Part shown: positions 8,855 to 18,709 of the stretch, in pieces
Numbering within the stretch: position 1 is the first letter of the stretch
Layout: each line of letters starts with the position of its first letter
Assembly: GCA_030148725.1 (NCBI GenBank)
Contig: JASBSU010000031.1
Coordinates: forward strand, 62,001-126,000
DNA from: Hyphomicrobium sp.
GTDB lineage: Bacteria > Pseudomonadota > Alphaproteobacteria > Rhizobiales > Hyphomicrobiaceae
Length of the DNA: 64,000 nt
Reading direction: 5' to 3'
Notes under the pieces: model-generated
What the model saw: only the letters and a program-made list of their open reading frames with translations
The model's database searches: none
Told to the model about the DNA's origin: nothing
Translations under genes and position numbers: made by a program

Positions 8855-10201
8855 TCAAACCGCAAGGTTTCCGGCAATCGCCAGCATCTTGTTGGCACCC
8901 TCGCCGTGCGCCAGCTCCGCGCCGATCGGATCGCCGTTGCCGTCCATCGCACGTATGGACCCCGCGCTCGCGCCAGAGATCATGTTGTTGGAAAGAAGCG
9001 CCGCGCCCGCGCCCGGATCCGACGAGATGAGAATGCCGACCTTTGATGCGCGCACGAGATTGCCTGTTGCCACCACCTCGCGCATGAACGGACCCCAGCC
9101 GATTATGATGCCGGCCGTCGGCGCTTTCTCGATGACGTTGCCCGTCAGCGCCGTGTCGGCCTCGACGGTGATGCCGTGTCCGCGCTTGTCGATCGGCTCG
9201 TGCTCGCGCCGGAACAGGTTGCGCACCAGATTGCCTTGCACGACGGCGAGGCGCCCGCCCTCGTTGAAGTTCGTCACCGTGATGCCCGTCGCCGCCGTGT
9301 CGACGACGTTGTTGGCGATCAGCGCGCCCTCGAACCCGAACTCCGCATAGATCGCCACCTCGCCGAGCCGCGCGCAGGAATTGCCGACGATCTGGATGTC
9401 GGAGGCGGCGTTGCCGCGCACGGCGGTGAAGGCGCAGTCCGTGATGCGGTTGCCCGAGACGAGCACGCTGCCTGCGCGATAGACGCTGACGCCGTTTCCG
9501 TTCTGGCCACTGCCACCGCCATCGGCCCTTATGCGCACGATGCGGTTTGCGGAAACGATGCTGCCATCCTCGCCAAGGTCCGAGCGCCAGACCTGGATCC
9601 CCGCGTTGCCGCAGTCGGCGACGGCGTTGCGGCTGATGTCGAGCCCCGTCGCATCCATGCTGCGGATCGCCGCCTGCATCACGTTCGAGATCCGGCAATC
9701 GCTGACGCTGCCAGACGTATTCGTGAGCGAGATGCCGTTGCTAGGGCTGCGTGTAATCGTCAGGTCGCTGAGCCGTGCATCGCGCACATTGCGAAACTGC
9801 ACGAGTCCTTCTGCATCGAGTGGCAGGTATGCCCCATCGAACCCGATGCCTTCGATGACGATGCTGTCAGCATTCTCCGCCGTGATGAGGCTGCCGCCGC
9901 CCGAATACTCCAGCGTCGTGGCGCCGCTCGCCCCTATGAGGCGTATGCCGGTGCGTAGCTGCAGCGGCCCCGTCCGAAAGCGTCCAGCCGGAAGCACCAG
10001 CGGCTCGCCGCGCGTCGCCGCAGCGTCTATCGCCGCCTGCAAGGCCGGTCCTTGATCGAGCGGGCTTTCGCGCACCAGGCCGAGGTCCACGGCCGATGAA
10101 GCGCGCGTGCGTGCCGCAACGGGACGCGCCCCTGCGACGGCGCCGGCGGAAAGTCCCGCTACGGCCCCGGCTGCCAGCATGTTTCGGCGGTTTATGGTCA
10201 T
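8855..10201 (-). CDS. Tat-exported right-handed beta-helix protein (TIGR03808-like)
   Basis: A 448-residue protein beginning with a twin-arginine signal (INRRNMLAAGAVAGLSAGAVA), so it is exported folded. The mature part is a series of parallel beta-helix rungs recognisable by repeated Asn/Gly turns (GNRITDC, GNSCARLG, ANNVVDTAATGITV, GNLVRNL, GNVIEKAPTAGIIIGW). This matches the alphaproteobacterial TIGR03808 family, whose function is unknown; the fold is common among polysaccharide-binding or -cleaving proteins. I used the ATG at 10201, directly before the Tat motif, rather than the longer frame to 10360. Confidence 0.85.
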   Translation of the reverse strand: MTINRRNMLAAGAVAGLSAGAVAGARPVAARTRASSAVDLGLVRESPLDQGPALQAAIDAAATRGEPLVLPAGRFRTGPLQLRTGIRLIGASGATTLEYSGGGSLITAENADSIVIEGIGFDGAYLPLDAEGLVQFRNVRDARLSDLTITRSPSNGISLTNTSGSVSDCRISNVMQAAIRSMDATGLDISRNAVADCGNAGIQVWRSDLGEDGSIVSANRIVRIRADGGGSGQNGNGVSVYRAGSVLVSGNRITDCAFTAVRGNAASDIQIVGNSCARLGEVAIYAEFGFEGALIANNVVDTAATGITVTNFNEGGRLAVVQGNLVRNLFRREHEPIDKRGHGITVEADTALTGNVIEKAPTAGIIIGWGPFMREVVATGNLVRASKVGILISSDPGAGAALLSNNMISGASAGSIRAMDGNGDPIGAELAHGEGANKMLAIAGNLAV

Positions 10202-10278
10202 GGCATGAGCCTCGAGAGATCTGAGGCTGATAGCTAAGCAAGCCGAAGGCCAAAGGCGGTGAAGCGCCGCTTCGATGG

Positions 10279-10920
10279 TTAAGCGGGAGTATCTTTGTCG
10301 AGGCAGGCGGCGATGATCTCGATGCCTCCGGAGAGCGCGTCGTCCCACGTCAACGCGCACGTCTCATCGAGCATATCGGCAACCGACAGCGCGGCGGGCA
10401 GGTGAATGAAACCCGTCATCGGCTTCTCGGCGAGCGCATGCGCGCGCGTTAGAGACCGGTACAACACGGTGTTGCACAGATAGGTGCCGGCACTCTCTGA
10501 TGTCGCGCACGCAATACCCGCCCGCTCCAGCCGCGCAATGATGCGATCGGCGGGGAACGACGACGCGATGGTGTCCGGGCCAGCCTCGATCACACGTTCT
10601 GTCCGCGGCAGCGCGCCTGTCGCATCGCCGCGTAGACCGCAGACGTTGCGTCCCACCAGCTCGATCTGAAATCCGCTCGCGTGTTTCGTCACGCCGAAGT
10701 GCAGCGCCACGATCGGATTTGTGCGCGCCAGGATTTCATCGAGCAGCTCCGGCGTGCGGTCCCATTCGACAGGCAGCACCTCGTCGATGACGTCATGCTC
10801 GCGAAACTCTTCGCGCGCCCTCAACGCCAGCTCAGGGACGAGCGTCGACGTGGCGTTGGCGGGAATGCCTGGAAAGGCCCCGAAGCCCGTCAACAGAATG
10901 GTCGGTCGCGTTTTGGTCAC
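10279..10920 (-). CDS. pcp: Pyroglutamyl-peptidase I
   Basis: A 213-residue family C15 cysteine peptidase that removes N-terminal pyroglutamate from peptides. The N-terminus has the family signature ILLTGFGAFPG, the catalytic Cys is in SAGTYLCNTVLY and the catalytic His in GFIHLPAA. Length is normal. The start is a GTG at 10920, just before the conserved strand; no good alternative exists. It lies 21 bp downstream of meaB on the same strand, so the two are probably co-transcribed. Confidence 0.92.
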   Translation of the reverse strand: MTKTRPTILLTGFGAFPGIPANATSTLVPELALRAREEFREHDVIDEVLPVEWDRTPELLDEILARTNPIVALHFGVTKHASGFQIELVGRNVCGLRGDATGALPRTERVIEAGPDTIASSFPADRIIARLERAGIACATSESAGTYLCNTVLYRSLTRAHALAEKPMTGFIHLPAALSVADMLDETCALTWDDALSGGIEIIAACLDKDTPA

Positions 10921-10941
10921 CCTGGGTCTGCTTTCGCAATG

Positions 10942-11946
10942 TTACGCGCGAATGCCGGCGAGGCTCATTATTTCGTCGACGGCCAGCGTCGGCAACAGTT
11001 GGCCCGCACGCACCTCTTCCTCGATCGCCGGCAGGCGTGCCGCGACTTTCGGGTTCGACTGGATGCTCGACATGATGCGGTCGTTCAGCATGTCGCGCAT
11101 CCAAGCCACGGCCTGGCGCTGGCGCCGCTCGGCGAACTCTCCGGTCTCAGTGAGCGCCTTGCGGTGTGCGAGAATGTTCTCCCACAGCTTGTCGAGGCCT
11201 TTGTTCTCGCGGCCGGAGATCGTCACCACCGGAGGCGACCAGCTCGACGGTGGCGTCAGGATTTGCAGCGCCGCGCGATACTCCGATGCGGCGCGCTCTG
11301 CGCGTGGGATGTTGTCGCCATCGGCCTTGTTGATGGCGATCATGTCGGCGATCTCGATGATGCCCTTCTTGATGCCCTGCAGATCATCGCCCCCGCCCGG
11401 CAGCAGCAGCACCAGGAAGAAATCGACCATGTCCGCAACGGCGATCTCAGACTGGCCGACGCCGACCGTCTCGACGATGATCACATCGAAGCCGGCGGCC
11501 TCGCAGAGCGCCATCGTCTCGCGCGTCTTGCGCGTCACGCCGCCGAGCGTGCCTGAGGTCGGGGACGGCCGGATGAAGGCCCTCGGCTCCTGCGAAAGCC
11601 TTGCCATGCGCGTCTTGTCGCCGAGGATCGAGCCGCCCGTGCGCTTCGATGTCGGATCGACCGCCAGCACCGCCACCTTATGGCCGAGCCCGGCGAGGTT
11701 CATCCCCAGTTCGTCGATGCTGGTGGACTTGCCGACACCGGGCACCCCCGTGATGCCGAGACGCAGCGCGCCGCCCGTCGCCGGGAGCAGCGCCTGCAAG
11801 AGCTGCTGCGCGCGCGCCTGATGCTCGCCCTTGGTGCTTTCCACGAGCGTGATCGCGCGCGCCAGCATGGCTCGATCGCCCGAGCGCACGCCGGCGATCA
11901 GGTCGTCGATTGTCGGGCCCTTAGGGGCGGCGGCAGCCGTTTGCAT
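10942..11946 (-). CDS. meaB: Methylmalonyl-CoA mutase-associated GTPase MeaB
   Basis: About 334 residues of the G3E/SIMIBI GTPase MeaB/ArgK, the chaperone that protects and reloads cobalamin in methylmalonyl-CoA mutase. The P-loop is GVPGVGKST, followed by the Mg/switch region (VLAVDPTSKRTGGSILGDKTRM), the ETVGVGQSE switch II and the NKAD base-recognition motif. I favour the ATG at 11946, with GAGGG 11 nt upstream; the ATG at 11970 is possible. The mutase subunits are not in this window. Confidence 0.93.
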   Translation of the reverse strand: MQTAAAAPKGPTIDDLIAGVRSGDRAMLARAITLVESTKGEHQARAQQLLQALLPATGGALRLGITGVPGVGKSTSIDELGMNLAGLGHKVAVLAVDPTSKRTGGSILGDKTRMARLSQEPRAFIRPSPTSGTLGGVTRKTRETMALCEAAGFDVIIVETVGVGQSEIAVADMVDFFLVLLLPGGGDDLQGIKKGIIEIADMIAINKADGDNIPRAERAASEYRAALQILTPPSSWSPPVVTISGRENKGLDKLWENILAHRKALTETGEFAERRQRQAVAWMRDMLNDRIMSSIQSNPKVAARLPAIEEEVRAGQLLPTLAVDEIMSLAGIRA

Positions 11947-12091
11947 CGAGCGCGGTTCCCTCGCATCCATCAAGGCCCGTTGATAATTGGATAAATTCGC
12001 CGACCGCAAGCCTGTCTTGCCGCTGCCGACGGGATAAGCCGACGCATGGCCGGCCAATCGTGTGTCGCCGAAGCTCCACTAGGAACAACCA

Positions 12092-12110
12092 ACTGTCGCC
12101 AAGCGACAGT
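12092..12110. promoter_or_regulatory. Inverted repeat between divergent meaB and the TPR/DUF900 gene
   Basis: ACTGTCGC (12092-12099) and GCGACAGT (12103-12110) form a perfect 8-bp inverted repeat with a 3-bp centre, within the 260-bp divergent upstream region. It could be an operator or a small hairpin; neither a T-run nor a second copy supports a choice. Confidence 0.35.
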
Positions 12111-12208
12111 AAAGCTTGTTGTCGAAAGGGCCTCCGGCGCCCTAAGGGAGCCATAGCCGGAGAGTAAGTGCGGCGCTCGAATTGCCGCCTTGATCGGGGA
12201 CGTTCCAC

Positions 12209-14701
12209 GTGTTGGCACGCCAAACAATTGTTTTTTCGAGCCTTTTTCTGTTTCTCGCGCTGTTTTCGGTTGTCACGCACAACAGCGCAGCCGCCGAGGA
12301 GCGCTGGCCGCCCTGGCAGAGCTTCACCGAGGCCGAGGAGGCCGCGCGCCAGAAGGCCTTGAAGCGCAAGGCGGCCGCCGCGGCCGCAGCCGCAAACAAT
12401 ACGGCCAACATCAAGCGCCAGATCGAGCAGCTGAAAGGCGCCGGCAAGTTTGCCCAGGCGGTGCCGCTAGCGCAGCGCCTCCTGACGTTAGCCGGCCGCA
12501 AGGGGCCGCAGAGCCTCGAGGTGGCGGACGCACTCGATACGCTCGCCGGGCTCTACGAGGCGCAGAACAAGTTTGCCGAAGCCGAGCCGCTGCTGAAGCG
12601 CTCGCTCGCCATCCGCGAGAAGGCCCCTGGCCAGCCGGGCGTTGCCGCGACGCGCGACCGCTTGGCCGCCACCTACGAAAAGCTGGGTAAGCCGGACGAC
12701 GCGAATGCCGTCCGGACCGCGCAAGCCCCGACACCCATTACACCGCCATCCGGCGAACAGAAGAAAGCCGAGGAAAAGCAAGCCGCGGCTCCGACCGATG
12801 CCAAAGCACCGGCTCCTGAGGAAGAGCGGGTCGTCGTCGTGCCCGAGGGCCGGGCCATGGTGGAACCTGAGAAGCCCTTCTCGATACCGTCTGCCGACGC
12901 GCCATCGCCAAATGCGCCGCCGGCTGTCGTCGAGGCCGAGCCGGCACCCAAGGCCATCGAAGAGCCGTTCTCCATTCCGTCCGCTGATGCGCCATCGGCC
13001 GGCGCACCGCCCATGACGGCGGAAGCCGAGCCGCCGGCTGAATCGTCGGCCGAGCCTCCTGTCGCAGCGCCGGAACTCCCAGAGGCCAAACCCGCGCTGC
13101 CGGAGTTCGGTGCCGGTCGGATCGTCAGGCCCCGCATGGGCGCGCCACGTGCCGCCGCGCCGCCGAGTGAACCCGACGTCGCCGCCGCCCCGCCTTCACC
13201 CGAGCAGGCGGCGCCGGCCCCGCAGGTCGATGAGCCGTCAGATACCCGCGAACAGCGGCCCGACGTCATCGGTGAGCCGATGCCGGGCGCAGGCGAGGAC
13301 GAGCCCGCGACGGCCAACGAAGCACCGAAGCCGACCGAACCTTCGCCGCCTGCCGCGGCCCCAGCACCGGTCCCCGAGCCGCCCGTCGTCGCTGAGCCGG
13401 AGGTGCCCGACGGCCGGCCCGCAGCACCCGATGATTCCGCCGCCGCGCCCGCGCCGCCACCGCAAGATCTCGAGGGCGGTAGCGGCCAACGCCGTGGCTA
13501 TTACAACGGTCCCGGCCCGCACACCGATGGCGCGCAGGCGATGCCGCCCGCCGGTGGCGCCGCTCCCGCGCCGCCGCCACCTGCCGCTGCTGCCGCACCC
13601 CCGCCCCCGCCACCGGCTGCGGCGCCGATGCCCGACCCGGTGGGCGGCGCCGCACCGCCGGAAAACCCCGATTGGCAGCTCGTACCGGTCTACTGGGGCA
13701 CCGACCGCGCGGTGCAGCCGAACGCGCAACGCCTCGCCTTCGGCTCCGATCGCGCCCGCAAGCTGCAGCTCGGCATCGCACAGATCACGGTTCCGAAGGT
13801 CCATGAGGTGCCGAACGTCGAGCGTCCGTGGGTGGTGAAGATCCCCTACTTCGACGTGACACTCTACGCGCAGTCCGAGGACCCGAAGAAGCACTTCACC
13901 GTCAAGGAGATCAAAGCCCTGACGAAGGAAGAGCTGCTGGCCCAGGTGAAGGAGCGCCTCAAGACCTCGACCCTGTTCAAGGATCAGGCGCTCGTCTTCG
14001 TCCACGGCTACAACACGTCCTTCGACAACGCGCTCTATCGCACCGCGCAGATCGCTTACGACCTCGACTTCGACGGCGCCCCGTTCCTCTATAGCTGGCC
14101 GTCGGGCGGCGCTGTCGCCAGCTACACCTACGACCGCGAGAGCGCCCAGGCGTCGGAGCCGTACCTGCGGCAGTTCCTCGAGATGATCGTCAAGGAAACC
14201 GGCGCCAAGCAGGTCAGCATCATCGCGCATTCAATGGGCAACCAGCCGGTGATGGACGTGCTGCGCGACATGCGCAACGCGGCGCCCGAAGGCGTCGAGA
14301 TCAGCCAGGTGATCCTCGCCGCTCCCGACGTCGATGCCGACAGCTTCTCGAACCTTGCCAAGACGATCCAGGGGCTTGCCAAGAACATTACCCTTTACGT
14401 CGCCGGCAATGACCGCGCGCTGATCGTGTCGCGCAACTTCTGGGGCAGCTACCGCGCTGGCGACGTCCCGCCTGCCGGGCCGCTGATCCTGCCAGGCATC
14501 GACACCATCGACGTCACGGCCGCTTCGACCGACACCTTCGCCATCAACCACTCGGGCTACGCGTCGAACAACAAGCTGCTCGACGACGTGGGAGAGCTTC
14601 TCAAGACCGGCTTGCGCCCGCCTGAGATGCGAGCCCTGAAGCCCGGCAAGGTGACGACCAACGCTGGCGATTACTGGCGCTATATTCCGACGCCTCAATG
14701 A
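12209..14701 (+). CDS. Exported TPR protein with Pro/Ala-rich linker and DUF900 alpha/beta-hydrolase domain
   Basis: 830 residues in three parts. First comes an N-terminal signal or anchor segment (IVFSSLFLFLALFSVV) and about two tetratricopeptide repeats (ALDTLAGLYEAQNKFAEAEPLL, AATRDRLAATYEKLGKPDDA). Then follows a ~290-residue linker very rich in Pro, Ala and Glu, including a duplicated segment (SIPSADAPS, about 12869 and 12959). The C-terminal DUF900 hydrolase has VFVHGYNTSFDNA and the nucleophile elbow IIAHSMGNQPV. The start is GTG 12209, with GGGGA 9 nt upstream. It probably acts in the envelope; the substrate is unknown. Confidence 0.85.
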   Translation: MLARQTIVFSSLFLFLALFSVVTHNSAAAEERWPPWQSFTEAEEAARQKALKRKAAAAAAAANNTANIKRQIEQLKGAGKFAQAVPLAQRLLTLAGRKGPQSLEVADALDTLAGLYEAQNKFAEAEPLLKRSLAIREKAPGQPGVAATRDRLAATYEKLGKPDDANAVRTAQAPTPITPPSGEQKKAEEKQAAAPTDAKAPAPEEERVVVVPEGRAMVEPEKPFSIPSADAPSPNAPPAVVEAEPAPKAIEEPFSIPSADAPSAGAPPMTAEAEPPAESSAEPPVAAPELPEAKPALPEFGAGRIVRPRMGAPRAAAPPSEPDVAAAPPSPEQAAPAPQVDEPSDTREQRPDVIGEPMPGAGEDEPATANEAPKPTEPSPPAAAPAPVPEPPVVAEPEVPDGRPAAPDDSAAAPAPPPQDLEGGSGQRRGYYNGPGPHTDGAQAMPPAGGAAPAPPPPAAAAAPPPPPPAAAPMPDPVGGAAPPENPDWQLVPVYWGTDRAVQPNAQRLAFGSDRARKLQLGIAQITVPKVHEVPNVERPWVVKIPYFDVTLYAQSEDPKKHFTVKEIKALTKEELLAQVKERLKTSTLFKDQALVFVHGYNTSFDNALYRTAQIAYDLDFDGAPFLYSWPSGGAVASYTYDRESAQASEPYLRQFLEMIVKETGAKQVSIIAHSMGNQPVMDVLRDMRNAAPEGVEISQVILAAPDVDADSFSNLAKTIQGLAKNITLYVAGNDRALIVSRNFWGSYRAGDVPPAGPLILPGIDTIDVTAASTDTFAINHSGYASNNKLLDDVGELLKTGLRPPEMRALKPGKVTTNAGDYWRYIPTPQ

Positions 14702-14835
14702 AGCCGGCGGTGGCGCCTCACGCCGCGCCGCCGCGGAAGAATTTGTTTACCATGTGATGCCACAGTCCCCTTTGGTCGGCCCATCCGCCGGCGGTCAGGG
14801 GCGCGCATCGGCTATCGCCGGCGCGCGAGAAGCGT

Positions 14836-15384
14836 ATGCGTTGGCAGCCACTATCCATTTCCGAATGCATCGAGCATGGCGACTGGCGCGCGGTTTGGTC
14901 CCGCTTGGCGCCGTCTTCCGGGCTCGTCGCGGGCGTCGTGGCAGCTGCTGCCGTCGTGTTCATCGCGCTCCCGGTTTCCGTGCGAGCTGAGGAGGTTGTC
15001 GACGGCGGCGAGGTCTCGTTCAGCAGCGAGCTTCCCGAGCGCGGCATGCCGGCCAGCAATCCGCGCGTGAAGCCGCTGCTCAGCGGGCACCCCAACGAAT
15101 TCGTGACCATCTGCGTTGCCGGCTGCGATAAGCCACGCATCGTGCAGACACTGCCCAAGCCGCGCGAGAAGCGGATCGGTGCGATGCGCACGACGGCCGG
15201 CGGAGACGCAGCGCCGCCCGCGCCGAGCTACGAAGCGATCGACAAGGACGCAGTCATCTGCGTTGGCGGTTGTTCCGGCCGCACCGGCCAGGTGCTCCAG
15301 CGCCTGCCCGAGCTGCCGCGCGTGAAAACGGAGCCGCCCCGCAAGTCCGAGCCGCCCCCCAACGAGCCGCTCGACGTTCGCTAA
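14836..15384 (+). CDS. Secreted protein with two Cys-Val-x-Gly-Cys repeats
   Basis: 182 residues. An unusually long N-terminal region (about 40 residues before and including a hydrophobic core, LVAGVVAAAAVVFIALPVSVRA) looks like a signal anchor or signal peptide. The mature part holds two copies of a unit whose core is ICVAGC (Cys codon at 15112) and ICVGGC (15259), exactly 49 codons apart, each followed by a Gln-x-Leu-Pro stretch and a basic segment. The C-terminus is Pro-rich. I do not recognise the family. It lies 134 bp after the DUF900 gene on the same strand. Confidence 0.65.
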   Translation: MRWQPLSISECIEHGDWRAVWSRLAPSSGLVAGVVAAAAVVFIALPVSVRAEEVVDGGEVSFSSELPERGMPASNPRVKPLLSGHPNEFVTICVAGCDKPRIVQTLPKPREKRIGAMRTTAGGDAAPPAPSYEAIDKDAVICVGGCSGRTGQVLQRLPELPRVKTEPPRKSEPPPNEPLDVR

Positions 15385-15409
15385 CGACCGCCGTCAGCAC
15401 ACGGTCCGA

Positions 15410-16465
15410 CTAGCTGCCGGCTGCGCCAATCAGCTTGCGCACGGCGTCGTAGCTGTCGACCTTGTAGACCATGCCGTTCTTGATGAAGTACAGCCAGTCG
15501 AGCTTGCTGCTGGCGGCAAGATCCTCCGGCGTCACCGATTGCAGAGCATCGAAGTTCTGCTTGCGGAACAGCACCGCCGTCGTCTTTGACGATTCCTCGT
15601 CGAGATAGCTCCAGTCCTCGCGATCGGGCAGGCGCGTCGCCGCCTCGCGCTCGAATACGACCTCATTCAGCGCCGCTGGCGGGAGCACGCCGGATTTGAT
15701 GTACTCGATCGTCGCCTCGACAAAACCGACCTGCACGAGGCCCGAGCAAATGAACTCGTTGGGTGGGTTCCAGTTGCGCTCGCGGAAGCGCTTCACCGTT
15801 TTCTCATCGCCGCTCACGCTCTGCTCGACGCCGAACCACAGGCTGCGCACGATCGATCCGATAGCCCAGTAGTTATAGCTGGCCTTGATCTTGTCGAGCA
15901 GCAGCCCGCGTACCCGTGACTGCTTCTGCTCGTCGAACCATTCCTTGCGGAAACGCTTGATGGCGATGAAGGCACTCTTGTCGGCGATGTAGTCGCGCAG
16001 GTCCGAGATGTCGACGCCGCTCGTGCCAGCCTCGATGACGAACGTGCTCGAGTAGCCGGATTCGAACTGCGGGCCGGTGAACACCATCGCCGCGTGCGAG
16101 AAGGGCGACTTGGTCGCCCAGCGGATGGCCCACGATGCAAGGTTCCACTGGCGCTGCGTGAGCACCACGTCGGCGCGCTCCAGGTATTTTCCGGCGAGGA
16201 AGTCTTCGACCGGCATCGGCCAGACTTCCTGCACCACGTCTTCCTCCGGCGGCAGCGCCAGCGCGGGGCTGGCTTGCGGCGTTGCCGGTGCGGGCGTCTC
16301 CACCGCCGCTGGGGCTGCGGGCTGGGGGGCCGGAGCCTCGCCCGCCTGCGCCATAGATGGTTGGGTGGCCGGCTGCGGTGCGGGCGGTGTGAGTGCCAGC
16401 GTGCTGCCGGCAATGGTGGCCAGACCGATCAGGCTCAGACCGGCGGCGGCGAGGTAGCGCTTCAT
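15410..16465 (-). CDS. YiiX/YebB-like permuted NlpC/P60 cysteine hydrolase, exported
   Basis: 351 residues: a signal peptide (LAAAGLSLIGLATIAGSTLA), a Pro/Ala/Gln-rich spacer of about 45 residues, then a permuted papain-like fold. The likely catalytic His is in SPFSHAAMVF and the catalytic Cys in NEFICSGLVQVGF; this His-before-Cys order is the mark of the YiiX/G6R-type group. The family cleaves amide or ester bonds in envelope substrates, with no firm substrate. The start ATG at 16465 has GGGG 9 nt upstream. Divergent from hisZ. Confidence 0.8.
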   Translation of the reverse strand: MKRYLAAAGLSLIGLATIAGSTLALTPPAPQPATQPSMAQAGEAPAPQPAAPAAVETPAPATPQASPALALPPEEDVVQEVWPMPVEDFLAGKYLERADVVLTQRQWNLASWAIRWATKSPFSHAAMVFTGPQFESGYSSTFVIEAGTSGVDISDLRDYIADKSAFIAIKRFRKEWFDEQKQSRVRGLLLDKIKASYNYWAIGSIVRSLWFGVEQSVSGDEKTVKRFRERNWNPPNEFICSGLVQVGFVEATIEYIKSGVLPPAALNEVVFEREAATRLPDREDWSYLDEESSKTTAVLFRKQNFDALQSVTPEDLAASSKLDWLYFIKNGMVYKVDSYDAVRKLIGAAGS

Positions 16466-16685
16466 CGACAGCCCCCACAAAAACGCATCGTCTCGAATGA
16501 CCGGATCCCAGTTTTCCGGCGTCCCTAAGGCGAGCATAGCTTGTTAACGTCAGTAAGGCATCGCGCTTCGGACGGTCAAAGGTAGCCCCCCTGCCCGTAG
16601 GGCGTGCAGCATCATCGACCTTGCCGATCCGCCTCGCGTCGGCCAAAAGAGCGGCCCTGATGATAGCAAAGGCGACGCCAGGATC

Positions 16686-17864
16686 ATGGGCGCGGTACAG
16701 CCGGTAAACTTCGAGGCTCTGGAGGCGCAGGCCCGCACGCTCCTGTCGGTATTCATTGCCGCCGGGTACGAGGCCGTTGCGCCCGAGACCATCCAGCCGG
16801 CCGGGGTGTTCCTGAATGTCGTCGGCGAGGCCCTGCGCGGGCGCACCTACGTCTTCACCGACCTCAACGGCGAGGAGCTGTGCCTCCGGCCCGATCTCAC
16901 GGTGCCGACCTGCCGCCTGTACCTGCAACGCTATCCGGCCGCCGACCGCGAGGCTTTCTACAGCTACAACGGCCCCGCCTTCCGCTTTCAGCCGACCGGC
17001 GCCGATGCCTCCCACCCGCGCGAGTTCCGTCAGGCCGGCATCGAAGCGTTCGGCGATAAGGATGCCGGCGAAGCCGATGCGCGCACCCTGGTGCTCATAC
17101 TGCGCGCCGTGCAGCAGGCCGGCCTTTCGGCCTGGAAGCTGCGCGTCGGCGACATCGGCCTGTTCGATGCCATTCTTGGTGTCGCCGACATGCCCGACCG
17201 CTGGCGCCGGCGCCTGCGCCACCAATTCTGGCGCCCCGAGGCATTCCGTGCCGAGCTGAAGAGGCTTTCGACCGAGCCGGCCCGCTCCATGGCCGGCGTC
17301 CCGCAGGCGCTCATCGACGCGCTCCGCCCCGATGACCCTGTCCAAGCCGAGGCGCTTGTCGCCGAGCATCTCCAGGCGTCGGGTGTCGAGCTGATCGGCG
17401 TGCGCTCGGCTGCGGAAATAGCCGAGGGGCTGCTCGCCATCGCCGCCGACGCGAAGGCGCCGCCGCTCAAGCCCGAGACGGCAGCTCTCATCGATACATA
17501 TATCCGCACCCGTGCGCCTGCCGCCGAGGCCGCCGCCGCGCTGCGCCGTCTGACCGGTAAGTCGAGCAACGGTCTTGCCGCTGCGATCGACGCTTACGAG
17601 CGCCGTTGCGGGCTGCTCGCCGACAGCGGCGTCGACATGAGCGGCGTCGATTTCTCCGCCGAGTTCGGGCGCAGCGTCGGCTATTACACGGGCTTCGTGT
17701 TCGAGGTGCTGGCCGATGCGCTGGGACCGTCGAGCCCCGTTGCCGGCGGTGGTCGCTACGACGGCTTGCTGAAGGCGGTCGGCGCACCGCGCGATGTCCC
17801 GGCCGTAGGCGGCGCCGTCCACACCGAGCGATTGCTCACCGTTGTCCGCGGAGGTCGGCGATGA
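16686..17864 (+). CDS. hisZ: ATP phosphoribosyltransferase regulatory subunit HisZ
   Basis: A 392-residue paralogue of histidyl-tRNA synthetase that lacks aminoacylation and is required, with short HisG, for the first step of histidine biosynthesis (ATP + PRPP). Class II synthetase-like motif 2 is visible ([25 protein letters not shown]), as are the HisRS-like segments [12 protein letters not shown] and GGGRYDGLL. Start ATG 16686 follows AGGATC. The stop overlaps the hisG start by 4 bp (ATGA), so the two subunits are translationally coupled. Confidence 0.94.
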   Translation: MGAVQPVNFEALEAQARTLLSVFIAAGYEAVAPETIQPAGVFLNVVGEALRGRTYVFTDLNGEELCLRPDLTVPTCRLYLQRYPAADREAFYSYNGPAFRFQPTGADASHPREFRQAGIEAFGDKDAGEADARTLVLILRAVQQAGLSAWKLRVGDIGLFDAILGVADMPDRWRRRLRHQFWRPEAFRAELKRLSTEPARSMAGVPQALIDALRPDDPVQAEALVAEHLQASGVELIGVRSAAEIAEGLLAIAADAKAPPLKPETAALIDTYIRTRAPAAEAAAALRRLTGKSSNGLAAAIDAYERRCGLLADSGVDMSGVDFSAEFGRSVGYYTGFVFEVLADALGPSSPVAGGGRYDGLLKAVGAPRDVPAVGGAVHTERLLTVVRGGRR

Positions 17865-18565
17865 GCACGCGCCTTACGTTCGCCGTGCCGTCCAAAGGGC
17901 GGCTGATGGAGCAGACCGCCGAGTTTCTCGCCGAGTCCGGCCTCAAGTTGAAGAAGGTCGGCCACGACCGCGGCTATCGCGGCGAGATCGAGGGCCTCGA
18001 TGGCATCGACGTGGCGTTCATTTCCGCTTCCGAGATCGTCGCGTATCTCAACAGCGGCCGCGCCCACATTGGCGTCACCGGCGAGGATCTGATCCGCGAG
18101 AATATCGTCGACGCCGACGACCGCGTGACGCTTTTGAAGCCGCTCGGCTTCGGGCGTGCCGACGTGGTGGTGGCCGTGCCGAACTGCTGGATGGACGTCC
18201 ATGCCGTGGCGGACCTCGAAGCCGCTTCGGTGGTGTTCCGGCGCGAGCATGGTCGCCCGTTCCGCGTGGCGACTAAGTATCTGAATCTCGCGCGCCGCTT
18301 CCTTTCTGGCAAAGGCATCGCCGACTATCGCATCGTCGAGAGCCTTGGCGCGACAGAGGGCACGCCCGCCGCTGGTACCGCGGACCTCATTGTCGACATC
18401 ACGACGACTGGCGCCACGCTCGCTGCCAACGGCCTGCGCGTGCTCGACGATGGCGTGATCCTGCGCTCACAGGCGAACCTCGTCGCGTCGAAGGTTGCCG
18501 ATTGGAGCCCCGAAACGACGAAGGCGCGCGATGCTCTGTTCGCGCGCCTCGGGATCTCTGGCTGA
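17861..18565 (+). CDS. hisG: ATP phosphoribosyltransferase, short-form catalytic subunit HisG
   Basis: A 234-residue short-form HisG, which needs HisZ for activity. It condenses ATP and PRPP to phosphoribosyl-ATP, the committed step of histidine synthesis. Visible motifs are [13 protein letters not shown] at the N-terminus and the PRPP-binding loop [18 protein letters not shown]. The C-terminal ACT-like regulatory domain of long HisG is absent, as expected. The start overlaps the hisZ stop. Confidence 0.95.
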   Translation: MSTRLTFAVPSKGRLMEQTAEFLAESGLKLKKVGHDRGYRGEIEGLDGIDVAFISASEIVAYLNSGRAHIGVTGEDLIRENIVDADDRVTLLKPLGFGRADVVVAVPNCWMDVHAVADLEAASVVFRREHGRPFRVATKYLNLARRFLSGKGIADYRIVESLGATEGTPAAGTADLIVDITTTGATLAANGLRVLDDGVILRSQANLVASKVADWSPETTKARDALFARLGISG

Positions 18566-18709
18566 CATCGGCTTTCTCTACGAGTACCCACTCTTGGCCG
18601 CCGCGGGCGCCAAGCGCTCAAGGCGCCCCGGCGCGAGCGCCGGCCATCAGCTCGCGCTGCGTCAGTCGCACACAAAGCTTAGCGCCACTCGTGTCGCGAA
18701 CCGCTTCAA

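Noticed and set aside
15873-17822. A 649-codon minus-strand frame across hisZ and the cysteine-hydrolase gene
   Set aside because: It spans two well-identified genes on different strands, with no start signal or domain of its own. Long antisense frames are expected at this GC content.
18610-18650. GC-rich hairpin after hisG (CCGGCG/CGCCGG arms)
   Set aside because: It has no T-run and is short; hairpins like this are common in this base composition, so I did not call it a terminator.
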